A stretch of DNA of 45,735 nucleotides, taken from contig NZ_CABVPX010000048.1 in the NCBI RefSeq assembly GCF_902499125.1, positions 1-45,735 on the forward strand. The letters run 5' to 3'. This DNA is from Burkholderia arboris. Its GTDB lineage: Bacteria > Pseudomonadota > Gammaproteobacteria > Burkholderiales > Burkholderiaceae. Position numbers and translations under genes: made by a program. The notes beneath the pieces are model-generated. The model made no database searches and had not been told where the DNA came from. It saw nothing but the letters and a program-made list of their open reading frames with translations. Positions within the stretch are counted from its first letter, which is position 1. Each line of letters opens with the position of its first letter. Below are positions 1 to 7,402 of this stretch, one piece after another.

Positions 1-139
1 CCTGCGGCGCGGGCCGCTCGGGCGCACGCGCGGCCTGCGCGCCGGCCGCGGGCGGTGCGTCGAACGCAAGACGCCCGGGCGTGCGCCCGGGCGTCGTATC
101 GAACTCGAGCCGCTTCGGCTCATCGGACGGATTCGTCAT
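1..139 (-). CDS. Partial CDS, N-terminus only; last visible gene of the ter/tel operon
   Basis: An open frame starts at an ATG at 139 (minus strand) behind a good AGGAAG ribosome-binding site and runs off the left edge without a stop. It gives about 46 residues, rich in Pro, Ala, Arg and Gly, with a direct TPGR TPGR repeat near residues 16-23. It follows terD by 51 bases in the same direction, so it is probably the next gene of that operon. No domain lies in the visible part. An additional TerD-like or TerA-like protein with a low-complexity N-terminal extension is a guess from operon context only. A perfect 11-bp inverted repeat lies inside the coding sequence (separate entry). Confidence 0.6.
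   Translation of the reverse strand, partial: MTNPSDEPKRLEFDTTPGRTPGRLAFDAPPAAGAQAARAPERPAPQ
70..95. repeat. Perfect inverted repeat inside the start of a partial gene
   Basis: Bases 70-80 and 85-95 are perfect reverse complements (GACGCCCGGGC / GCCCGGGCGTC) with a 4-base GTGC loop. The hairpin falls about codon 15 of the partial minus-strand gene and encodes its TPGR repeat. A stem this GC-rich so near a start codon could slow early translation or lower downstream operon expression. No T-run follows, so it is not an intrinsic terminator. Confidence 0.7.
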
Positions 140-190
140 CGCTGCTTCCTGCCCGGCGCGGCGGTGTTCCGCACGCCGGGCTGCCGCCAG

Positions 191-847
191 TCAGACCGCG
201 CCGCCGTATGCGCGCACGAAATCGCCGAGGCCGCGGTTGTAGCCGGCGCCGACCGCCTTGAACATGAAGTGGCCGTCGCGGCGATAGAAGCTGCCGACCT
301 GCACCGACGTCTCCATCGAGAAATCCTCCTCGAGTGCGTACTTCGCGATCACGGCGCCCGTCACCTCGTCGGCGATCTGGATGTAGCTGTTGCGAACCTG
401 CCCGAAATTCTGGCGGCGCGCTTCGGCCTGGTCGATCGTCACGACCACCGAGATTTCCTCGACGTCGGCCGCAAGCTTCGTCACGTCGATGAAGATCACT
501 TCGTCGTCGCCGTCGCCGCTGCCGGTGCGGTTGTCGCCGCTATGCACGACGCCCAGGCACTTCGACGCGGGCATCCCGCGCTTAGGGAAATCGTCGCCCG
601 GCTGGATGAAGGTTTCCTTGCGCTCCATCGTGCGCACTTCGCTGTTGTAGAACACGAAGTGCTGATCGGAGATCAGCCTCGGATTGCTTTGCGTGTCGTA
701 CTTGCACAGGAACACCGACACGTCGAGGTCGAAGTCCGTGCCCGTGTCCGTTGCGTTCGCGTCCCAACCGAGACCGATGCGGAATTTCTGCGTGCCGGGC
801 GCTTCCTTCGACAGGTTGACGCGACCGCCTTTCGACAAATTGATCAT
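191..847 (-). CDS. terD: TerD family tellurium resistance / stress protein
   Basis: The 218-residue product has the TerD fold pattern: an acidic N-terminal strand pair containing the DFDLDVSVFL segment and a GDGDDEVIFIDVTKL segment, both typical of the calcium-binding sites of TerD proteins. The C-terminal half reads like the family (GSFYRRDGHFMFKAVGAG). The ATG at 847 was preferred over an upstream in-frame start because AGAAGAGG sits just before it and TerD proteins begin MxxLxKG. TerD proteins are cytoplasmic and are thought to work with TerC-like membrane proteins and VWA partners in tellurite, phage or envelope stress; the exact reaction is unknown. It lies in the telA-VWA-DUF475-terD operon. 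Confidence 0.93.
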   Translation of the reverse strand: MINLSKGGRVNLSKEAPGTQKFRIGLGWDANATDTGTDFDLDVSVFLCKYDTQSNPRLISDQHFVFYNSEVRTMERKETFIQPGDDFPKRGMPASKCLGVVHSGDNRTGSGDGDDEVIFIDVTKLAADVEEISVVVTIDQAEARRQNFGQVRNSYIQIADEVTGAVIAKYALEEDFSMETSVQVGSFYRRDGHFMFKAVGAGYNRGLGDFVRAYGGAV

Positions 848-947
848 CTGAACCTCTTCTGCTGGAACCGCCGTTGCGCCGGCGGCAATGCCGGGCCGCA
901 CGGTGCGGCCCTTCGTTGATGGTGTTCGCGCCGCGCGTGACGCGTGC

Positions 948-1964
948 TTACTCGCCCGCCACCGCGGTGCGGTCTTCCCTGCGCTGCACGACGATCGACG
1001 ACCATACGGCCGCGGCGATCATCGCTGCGCCGATCAGGCCCGTGACGACCTCGGGCACCTCGAACTTCACGCCGAGGAACATGATCGTTGCGAGCGCACC
1101 GATTGCCCAGAACGCGCCGTGCTCGAGAAAACGGTACTGCGCGAGCGTGCCCTTCTTTAGCAGCACGAGCGTCATCTCCCGGATGTAGGCCGCACCGACG
1201 CCGAGGCCGAGTGCGATCAGGAAGATGTTGTTCGACAACGCGAACGCGCCGATCACGCCGTCGAAGCTGAACGACGAATCGAGCACTTCCAGGTACATGA
1301 AACCCGCGACGCCTTCGCGCACCACGCGCGTGCCCGTCTCCCCGCCGCCGACCAGGTCGCCCACGCCGTGCGCGATCACGAAGCCGATCACGCCGAACGC
1401 GCCCGCGAGCAGGAAGCTGACCTGCTCGGCCGCCGGCACGTAGAACGACGCGACGATCACGATCGCGAGCGTCAGCGCCACTTCCAGTGCGGTGATGCGG
1501 CCGAGATGGCGCATCGGGCCTTCGAGGAAGCCGATCCAGTGTTCGTCCTTCTCGGTGTCGAGCATGAACTTGAAGAACACCATCAGCAGGAACGCGCCAC
1601 CGAATGCCGACACCTCGTGATGCGCGGACGTCAGCACGGCCGCGTACTTCTCCGGCGATTCGATCGCGAGCGTCAGCGCATCCCACAGGCCGATGTGGCC
1701 GATCACCGCGACGATCAGCAGCGGGAACACGAGCCGCATGCCGAACACCGCGACCGGCAGGCCGAACACCATGAAGCGGTTGCGCCACTTCTCCGACCAG
1801 TTCTTGAGCACCGATGCGTTGACGACCGCGTTGTCGAGCGACAGCGAAATTTCGAGCACACACAGGACCGCAACGATCAGCATGTCCTTCACGCCGCCGA
1901 GGAGATAGGCCGCGATCAGCGCGAGCACCGTGAGCGACAACGGGATCTTGAAGTCTTTCAACAT
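948..1964 (-). CDS. DUF475 / TerC-like integral membrane protein
   Basis: The 338-residue protein has about nine hydrophobic segments and the conserved acidic motif LEISLSLDNAVVNA near residues 37-50, plus a second one (LEVLDSSFSFDGVIGAFALS) in the C-terminal half. Paired Asp/Glu/Asn residues inside membrane helices are the TerC-superfamily hallmark and suggest metal ion binding or transport. The length and motif order fit the DUF475 branch (also called YjbE-like) rather than classical TerC. It sits between the VWA gene (43-base gap) and terD (100-base gap), so it is probably the membrane partner of TerD. The role in metal or tellurite stress is inferred from family and operon. Confidence 0.9.
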   Translation of the reverse strand: MLKDFKIPLSLTVLALIAAYLLGGVKDMLIVAVLCVLEISLSLDNAVVNASVLKNWSEKWRNRFMVFGLPVAVFGMRLVFPLLIVAVIGHIGLWDALTLAIESPEKYAAVLTSAHHEVSAFGGAFLLMVFFKFMLDTEKDEHWIGFLEGPMRHLGRITALEVALTLAIVIVASFYVPAAEQVSFLLAGAFGVIGFVIAHGVGDLVGGGETGTRVVREGVAGFMYLEVLDSSFSFDGVIGAFALSNNIFLIALGLGVGAAYIREMTLVLLKKGTLAQYRFLEHGAFWAIGALATIMFLGVKFEVPEVVTGLIGAAMIAAAVWSSIVVQRREDRTAVAGE

Positions 1965-2007
1965 GATGGGGTAATCGAGTTCGGAAAAATGGGCGTGCGG
2001 GCCGCGC

Positions 2008-2748
2008 TTACTTCGCGCGCACCCAGTCGCAGAATTCTTGCGTGATCAGCTGTTCGTAGATCTGTTCGTCGCTGATGTTCAGCGATTCGAGATGCAGGAA
2101 GCCGACGTTCGGCATTTCGTCCGCGATTTCCGCGAGGAAGCCGAATTCGCTCGGATCGCCGACGCCGACGAGCGACCAGTACAGCGGGAAGTGCTGCGAC
2201 TCGGCCAGCAGCTGGCGCACGCGTTTGCGGTCGTTCTTCGGGTTCTGGCCGTCGGTGACGAACAGTACCCACGCGGGCAGATGGCCATTCGCCGGTGCGG
2301 AGGCGGCCGGCGTGGACGGTTCGTCCGTACTGCCGAACAGCCGGCTCAGGAAACCGCGCCTGGCTTCGCGCTTCGGCTCCGGCGCGCGAAAGAAGAAGTC
2401 GACGATGTCGTTCATCACCGGCGCGTACTGCGTGCCGCCCCACTTCTCGATCCGTGCTTCGAGCACGTGATCGGAGATGTACGAGCCGTAGTTGTCCGGC
2501 GTCGCGGTCGGCAGGCGGTCGTAGCCTTCGGTGAAGGTCCACGTGTCGACTTCGCCGTTGTCGTCGAACTTCAGTGCGATGCCGAGGATCCGGTCGTGCG
2601 TCTCCTGGATCACGCCCGACTGGTACAGCGGCTTCGCGGAGCCCGAGATGTCGAGCGCCGCGCCGACACGCACGACGGGCGGCTTCAGGATCTGGCGTTT
2701 TTCGAGGACGATCGCGACCTTCGCCGCGCGTTTCTCAAGCGTAATCAT
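2008..2748 (-). CDS. VWA-domain protein, TerF/TerY-like
   Basis: The 246-residue product starts MITLEKRAAKVAIVLEK. It carries a von Willebrand A domain with a MIDAS-like DISGSAK motif near residue 34 (DxSxS class) and a later FVTDGQNPKND segment supplying the second metal-site Asp. A short insert with Ser, Pro and Ala (about residues 125-145) separates the halves. VWA proteins in ter clusters are believed to bind divalent metal and scaffold TerD-type proteins at the membrane. The ATG at 2748 lies 20 bases from the telA stop. In-frame sequence upstream overlaps telA and lacks a sensible start. Confidence 0.88.
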   Translation of the reverse strand: MITLEKRAAKVAIVLEKRQILKPPVVRVGAALDISGSAKPLYQSGVIQETHDRILGIALKFDDNGEVDTWTFTEGYDRLPTATPDNYGSYISDHVLEARIEKWGGTQYAPVMNDIVDFFFRAPEPKREARRGFLSRLFGSTDEPSTPAASAPANGHLPAWVLFVTDGQNPKNDRKRVRQLLAESQHFPLYWSLVGVGDPSEFGFLAEIADEMPNVGFLHLESLNISDEQIYEQLITQEFCDWVRAK

Positions 2749-2768
2749 GCGGTGTTCTCTCAGTTCTC

Positions 2769-3866
2769 TCAGTTGTGCTTCGGAGCGAATCGGGTGATCA
2801 GGTCCTGTTCGAGCTGGCGCAGGCGCGGCGCGTCCTGTTCGCGCTGGCGCTTGCCGTCGGCGATGATCTGCGTGATGTCGTCGAATGCGCCGAACAGCTG
2901 CTGCTGCGCGTATTCGAACGTGTCGGTCGAGATCACCGGACGCTGGCCGAGCTTCGCGACTTCCTGCGCGTTCTGGCGGTTCAGGTCGGCCTGCGCGCGG
3001 ATCGCCTCGTCGGCCGCGTCGTACGTCGCGTTCGCGAGCGCCGCCGCGCGCTTCGTGCTGAGTTGCTCGAGATAGAGCGCGAACGCGTTGGTCCACGCGG
3101 GGATCAGCACGGTCTTGATCGTCATGAACTTCGACGTCAGCGTGCGTTTCTGGTCCTGCTCCATCCGGATCTGCGGCGCGAGCTGCTTCGACATCAGCAT
3201 CGCGCGGTCGAGGTCGTCGAGCTTGCTTTCGAGTGCGTCGACCTTGCGCTTCACGTCGAGCAGGCGCTGTGCCGCGAACGCATCGTCCGCCGGCTGCTGG
3301 CCTGCCGCGAGGTGCGCGCGCAGCGTCGCGAGCGCCGTTTCGCCGTGCGCCTTCGACTGCGCGAGCTCCTGGTGCAGCGCGTAGTTGTCGTTGTACATCC
3401 GCTCGAGTTCGTCGATGCCGGCTTTCTGACGCTGCGCATGGTTCTCGAGCTCGACGACGAGCGTGTCCATCCGTTTGCTCACCGACTCGTATTGCGACAG
3501 CAGCTTCTCCTTGGTCGAGCGGAACAGCCGCGTGACCTGCGTGAGCAGCCCGCCCTTGTCGGCGCCGCGCGGGTCGAGCCCCTTCGCGGTCGCGATCAGT
3601 TCGTTGAGCTTGTCGCCGAACTGGTCGGCATCCGACGCGCGGACACTCGCGAGAATCTGTTGGGAAAAGGCGGCGATCCGCGTGCCCTGCGTCGCGCCGA
3701 GCTGGTCGATCTCGTCGACGGTGATCAGGCGCGCGTGCTCCGTCGGCTGCGCGGCCGGCACGACGACGTTCGCGACGGCGGCAGGCACTGCGACGGGTGA
3801 CAAAGACGGGGTGGAAGGACGATCGCTGACCGCATCGGATTTCTTGTCATCGAATAGCGGCTTCAT
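2769..3866 (-). CDS. telA: TelA/KlaA-family toxic anion resistance protein
   Basis: The 365-residue cytoplasmic protein has a low-complexity N-terminus (about residues 1-45). A long, mainly helical, charged body follows, with the family's pattern of SVRASDADQFGDKLNELIATAKGLDP and later coiled-coil stretches rich in Glu, Gln, Lys and Leu (about 110-260). TelA (PF05816) was named from tellurite resistance on plasmid RK2, but its biochemical function is unknown. This is the first gene of the minus-strand operon; the promoter must lie in the AT-richer region 3867-4262. TelA, a VWA protein, a TerC-like membrane protein and TerD together are a recurrent stress-response set. Confidence 0.9.
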   Translation of the reverse strand: MKPLFDDKKSDAVSDRPSTPSLSPVAVPAAVANVVVPAAQPTEHARLITVDEIDQLGATQGTRIAAFSQQILASVRASDADQFGDKLNELIATAKGLDPRGADKGGLLTQVTRLFRSTKEKLLSQYESVSKRMDTLVVELENHAQRQKAGIDELERMYNDNYALHQELAQSKAHGETALATLRAHLAAGQQPADDAFAAQRLLDVKRKVDALESKLDDLDRAMLMSKQLAPQIRMEQDQKRTLTSKFMTIKTVLIPAWTNAFALYLEQLSTKRAAALANATYDAADEAIRAQADLNRQNAQEVAKLGQRPVISTDTFEYAQQQLFGAFDDITQIIADGKRQREQDAPRLRQLEQDLITRFAPKHN

Positions 3867-4262
3867 GTGGCTACCACGTTTCCTTTTCTGCTTTTTGCTA
3901 CGTGTTGTCGTCGTGCTCTCTCACGGGCGGCAGACGGACAATAAATGGCGACGGTGCGGTGCGTCAAGCGACGCAAATCTTTCAATCGCCATACGCTTTG
4001 TAATGTATTCGATGAAAACCTCGATGACGCTTCTGGTGACGCGGGGGCCAATGCCTTGATGGAGCGAGAATCCGGATTTCTCGGGAAGTACCAGCAACGA
4101 GAAATAGAAAGTAGTTTGAAAGAATTTGCTTCTCGCTATTCCGCTGATTGTTACAGATTGCTTAACGCCGGAGGGGCGTCGCACCGCATCGGTCGACGGC
4201 GTATCCGTCGATGCCTGACGTGCGGACATGCGATGTATTGCGGCAGTCGCCTGCGCCAGGTC
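3867..4262. other. Intergenic region between telA and the type VI island
   Basis: There is no convincing gene in these 396 bases. The middle part (about 3960-4170) is clearly more AT-rich than the flanking DNA and probably holds the telA promoter. A short inverted repeat (TCGACGG at 4193-4199 and CCGTCGA at 4205-4211) lies 69 bases beyond the stop of the downstream tla3 gene and could end that transcript, but it lacks a T-run. Open frames here have no ribosome-binding site or family-like sequence. Confidence 0.5.
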
Positions 4263-5600
4263 CTACTCCGAATAGCCTTGCGACGCTGGACGCGCATCGT
4301 GACGACGGCCCCACCACGGCAAATACGCGTTGTTTCCGCCGCGAGCGCGGAACCAGTTCTTGCTGGCGTCGATCGGTGTCAGCTTCGATGGCGCGACCAC
4401 CACCACTGCTGTCGGATGCTCGGCGTCGGTCGTTCCCGCCACGAGCACGTTTCCACCGAGGTGATTCGCGCGACCGATCGCGAGTGCCACATTGGTCAAG
4501 GCCGCACCGGCCCCCATGTCACCGAGCAATGCCGACGTGTTGAAGGTATTTCCGCGAAGGTCGTTTTCCGGCAAGGCTTCCGCGAGTCCTTGCGAGAAGG
4601 CCGCAGCCCTTGCCGACGCGGCATCGCTGCCCTTGCCCGCGTCATGAATGACATAGTTCAGCGACGAAACCGTGACGCCGGCATTGCTTGCTGCCGCATC
4701 GATAATCGTCGATCTCCACGCATGCGCCGCACGCATTGCATCGTTGCTCCCGTCGAAATCCCGAAGGTTGCCCCGTGCGGCCTTGCCGATCCAGGCGAGC
4801 GGCTCTCGTTCGGTCTTCAAACCCGGACCCGCGAGGAACAGCACCACCATGTTTTCGTTGATCTGTTCGTCCTGCGGCGGAAAGCTCGGCGCGTCCCAGT
4901 TCATCACCCATGCGCTTTTGTCGGGGTGCGCGGCGAGGTAGTCCAGCGCAGCGTTCAGCGACGTGAAGCCGGCATTGCCCCGACCCGAGGTCACGTGCAC
5001 ATCGGGCGGCGTGTCACGACTCCATAGATCTTTTGCGGAGGGGTTGCCGATTTCATACGCACTCACCATTTCGTCGCGCAAGAACGCTCCGGCAGCTACC
5101 GGGTCGAGCCGGCCGGCAGGAAGTGCTAATTCGACACGCACCCCGGCCAGTTCGCGCCACTCTCTCTTGTACTTCGAGCTGACGGTGTAAAAATAGTCCG
5201 GGTTCATCACATAGCGCGTCCGAAACAACACAAGAAGTTCGCTAATATATTTCTCGTAGAAACCCACGAACGACTCGCGCCCCCGCGCCCCGTCCGCCAC
5301 GATAGAGATCGCCTGCAACGTCGAGTATTTTTGGGGATTTGTCCGCACCATATCGTCGTCGACGTTCGGCTTCACCAACCCGAGCGTCCACAGCAATTGC
5401 CACTCGGTCGGATAGTCACGGCGCTGCAGCGGATTGAGCCATTCAAGTCCGACTACCTGGGCAACGAACGGCGCGGCAGCCCCCTCTTCGACAGATGGCG
5501 CCAGCGCAGTACTCGTCTCGGCCCGCAACGGCGAGACCGACAGAAGTGCCGCCATGGCGAGTGAGACGAATCCAAAGCGTCCGGCAAGAATGCGATACAT
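4263..5600 (-). CDS. tla3: Tla3-like DUF2875 protein, second copy, exported
   Basis: The 445-residue product starts MYRILAGRFGFVSLAMAALL after an AGGAAT ribosome-binding site. This gives a signal peptide or single N-terminal membrane segment ending near SPLRAE. From FVAQVVGLEWLNPLQRRDYPTEWQ onward it matches the DUF2875 protein encoded at 5921-7402 along its whole length. DUF2875 proteins include Tla3, the adaptor that hands the Tle3 lipase to VgrG in Pseudomonas aeruginosa. Its likely cleavable signal differs from the two membrane segments of the other copy, so the paralogues may sit in different places. Adaptor, immunity-like or redundant roles are all possible. It is the last gene of the vgrG-tle3-tla3-PAAR-tla3 cluster. 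Confidence 0.85.
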   Translation of the reverse strand: MYRILAGRFGFVSLAMAALLSVSPLRAETSTALAPSVEEGAAAPFVAQVVGLEWLNPLQRRDYPTEWQLLWTLGLVKPNVDDDMVRTNPQKYSTLQAISIVADGARGRESFVGFYEKYISELLVLFRTRYVMNPDYFYTVSSKYKREWRELAGVRVELALPAGRLDPVAAGAFLRDEMVSAYEIGNPSAKDLWSRDTPPDVHVTSGRGNAGFTSLNAALDYLAAHPDKSAWVMNWDAPSFPPQDEQINENMVVLFLAGPGLKTEREPLAWIGKAARGNLRDFDGSNDAMRAAHAWRSTIIDAAASNAGVTVSSLNYVIHDAGKGSDAASARAAAFSQGLAEALPENDLRGNTFNTSALLGDMGAGAALTNVALAIGRANHLGGNVLVAGTTDAEHPTAVVVVAPSKLTPIDASKNWFRARGGNNAYLPWWGRRHDARPASQGYSE

Positions 5601-5611
5601 GAATATTCCTG

Positions 5612-5644
5612 GTCGAACCGGCCAACGACGGAGGCCGGTTCGAC
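5612..5644 (-). repeat. Perfect 12-bp inverted repeat before the second tla3 gene
   Basis: GTCGAACCGGCC at 5612-5623 and its exact reverse complement at 5633-5644 enclose a 9-base loop. The stem ends 3 bases after the PAAR stop codon region and just before the AGGA of the following tla3 gene on the minus strand. No T-run follows in the direction of transcription. It more likely tunes expression (RNA processing, stability or ribosome access) between PAAR and tla3 than terminates transcription. Confidence 0.8.
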
Positions 5645-5647
5645 AAT

Positions 5648-5911
5648 TCATTCCCGTCCGGACGACGCCAGACTCGAAATCAGCGTCGCGCCACACGATG
5701 TCTTGTGGCCATCGAATGCAGCGGGTTTGCCATCGACGATGACCTGCGGATCGCCTTCGGCGATAAAGCAGGCCTGATGGCCCGCGATCGGGCAGACACA
5801 CGTATCACCGAGTCGGGCGACCGGCCGCCCCATCACTTCACTGACCGCGCTGCCGGTTACGACCTGCCCACCATGGCTCGTCGCGTCGCCGACTCGAATG
5901 ATTCCGCGCAT
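5648..5911 (-). CDS. PAAR-motif type VI spike tip protein
   Basis: The 87-residue protein has the PAAR repeat pattern: a glycine-rich start (IIRVGDATSHGGQVVTGS), a VARLGDTCVCPIAGHQAC segment, and DPQVIVDGKPAAFDGHKTSCGATL with the His and Cys residues that bind zinc at the spike tip. It has no C-terminal toxin extension, so it is a stand-alone cap for the VgrG trimer. GGAGC precedes the ATG, and the gene starts 9 bases after the first tla3 stop. Its place between two tla3 genes in a vgrG-tle3 cluster indicates that it caps the VgrG carrying the Tle3 lipase. Confidence 0.92.
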   Translation of the reverse strand: MRGIIRVGDATSHGGQVVTGSAVSEVMGRPVARLGDTCVCPIAGHQACFIAEGDPQVIVDGKPAAFDGHKTSCGATLISSLASSGRE

Positions 5912-5920
5912 GCGTGCTCC

Positions 5921-7402
5921 TTATTCCGAATAGCCTTGCGATGCCGGACGCGCGTCATGACGGCGGCCCCACCACGGCAAGTACGCGTTGTTCTCCCCGC
6001 GTGCGCGGAACCAGTCCTTGCCTGCGTCGATCGGCGTCAGCTTCGAAGGCGCAACGACTACCACTGCCGTCGGATGCTCGGTGTCGGTCGTTCCTGCGAC
6101 AAGCACGTTGCCGCCGAGGTGATTCGCCCGGCCGATCGCCAGCGCCACATCGGTCAGCGCCGCGCCAGCTCCCATGTCGCCGAGCAACGCCGATGTGTTG
6201 AAGGTCTGCGTACGGAAATCGTATTCCGGCAGCACTTCCGTCAGCGTCTGCGACAGCGAGGCAATCCGTGTCGATGCAGCATCGCTGCCCTTGCCTGCGT
6301 CGTGCACGATGTAATTCACCGACGACACCGGCACGCCTGCATTGATCGCCGCTTTATCGAGCGTCGACTTCCATGCCTGCACCGCGCGGCTCGCGCCTTG
6401 CTTCGCCTCGAAATCCTTGACGTTGCTTCGCGCGGCTTTGCCGATCCACGCAAGCGGCTCACGTTCCGTCTTCAGGTCCGGACCCGCCAGGAACAGCACC
6501 ACCATGTTCTCGTTGATCTGTTCATCCTTCGGCGGAAAGCTGGGGGCGTCCCAGTTCATTACCCACACGCTTTTGTCGGGGTGGGCAGCCAGATAGTCCA
6601 GTGCCGCGTTCAGCGACGTGAAGCCGGCATTCCCCTGGCCCGTCGTCACATGCACATCGGGCGGCGTATCGTGACTCCATAGGTCTTTCGCGGACGGATT
6701 GCCGATCTCATACGCATTGGTCATTTCGTCACTCAAGAATGATCCGGCAAGCACCGGATCCAGACGCCCCTTCGGAATGGCGAGCTCGACGCGGACACCA
6801 GCCAATTCGCGCCACTCCTTTTTATTATCAGACTTTACCGTATAAAAATAATCAGAACTCGTTACATATCGAGCACGAAAAAGCACGAGCAATTTTCTAA
6901 CATACTTCTTATAAAACCCAACAAATGACTCACTACCCCATTGACCATCGGCCACAATAGAAATTGCTTGCAACGTCGAATATTTCTTCGGATTTGCCCG
7001 AACCATATCGTCGTTGTTGTTCGGCTTCACCAATCCCAGCGTCCACAACAATTGCCACTCTGTCGGATAGTCACGCCTCTGCAGTGGATTCATCCACTCA
7101 AGGCCCACCACTTGAGCCACGAAAGGCTTGGACGGCTCTGCCCCCGCACCTGCGGAAGCCGATCCGGCAGCCGGCGCAGCGATCGCTTTCGGTGCTACAA
7201 GAACGGTCGTCAACGCCAACACCACAATTGCCAGAAGTCCCGGCAGCAGCACCAGTCGCTTCATCAATTCCCCCAAATTCAATAGCCCACCAGTCGAATC
7301 ACCGGTCGAAGTCGCCAGTACAAGCGAAACGATAGAGGTTACGATCATCACAACGCATGCCATTCCTACACGACGAGGCCATGTGGCGATGATCGTTCTC
7401 AC
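5921..7402 (-). CDS. tla3: Tla3-like DUF2875 type VI lipase adaptor, first copy
   Basis: The 493-residue product begins at a GTG overlapping the tle3 stop (GTGA), which implies coupled translation. Two hydrophobic segments (about residues 13-32 and 49-70) precede the DUF2875 body starting FVAQVVGLEWMNPLQRRDYPTEWQ. An internal ATG at about residue 47 (MKRLVLLPGLL) is an alternative start that would leave one segment. DUF2875/Tla3 proteins deliver the Tle3 phospholipase to VgrG in P. aeruginosa, and direct adjacency to tle3 supports that role. Bases 6820-6970 are strikingly AT-rich compared with the rest of the gene and with the paralogue at 4263-5600, although the encoded residues are similar; this suggests a mosaic history. 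Confidence 0.88.
   Translation of the reverse strand: MRTIIATWPRRVGMACVVMIVTSIVSLVLATSTGDSTGGLLNLGELMKRLVLLPGLLAIVVLALTTVLVAPKAIAAPAAGSASAGAGAEPSKPFVAQVVGLEWMNPLQRRDYPTEWQLLWTLGLVKPNNNDDMVRANPKKYSTLQAISIVADGQWGSESFVGFYKKYVRKLLVLFRARYVTSSDYFYTVKSDNKKEWRELAGVRVELAIPKGRLDPVLAGSFLSDEMTNAYEIGNPSAKDLWSHDTPPDVHVTTGQGNAGFTSLNAALDYLAAHPDKSVWVMNWDAPSFPPKDEQINENMVVLFLAGPDLKTEREPLAWIGKAARSNVKDFEAKQGASRAVQAWKSTLDKAAINAGVPVSSVNYIVHDAGKGSDAASTRIASLSQTLTEVLPEYDFRTQTFNTSALLGDMGAGAALTDVALAIGRANHLGGNVLVAGTTDTEHPTAVVVVAPSKLTPIDAGKDWFRARGENNAYLPWWGRRHDARPASQGYSE

Noticed and set aside
3921..4229. Possible minus-strand gene of about 100 codons between telA and the type VI island
   Set aside because: It has no ribosome-binding site, no recognisable domain and AT-rich promoter-like composition.
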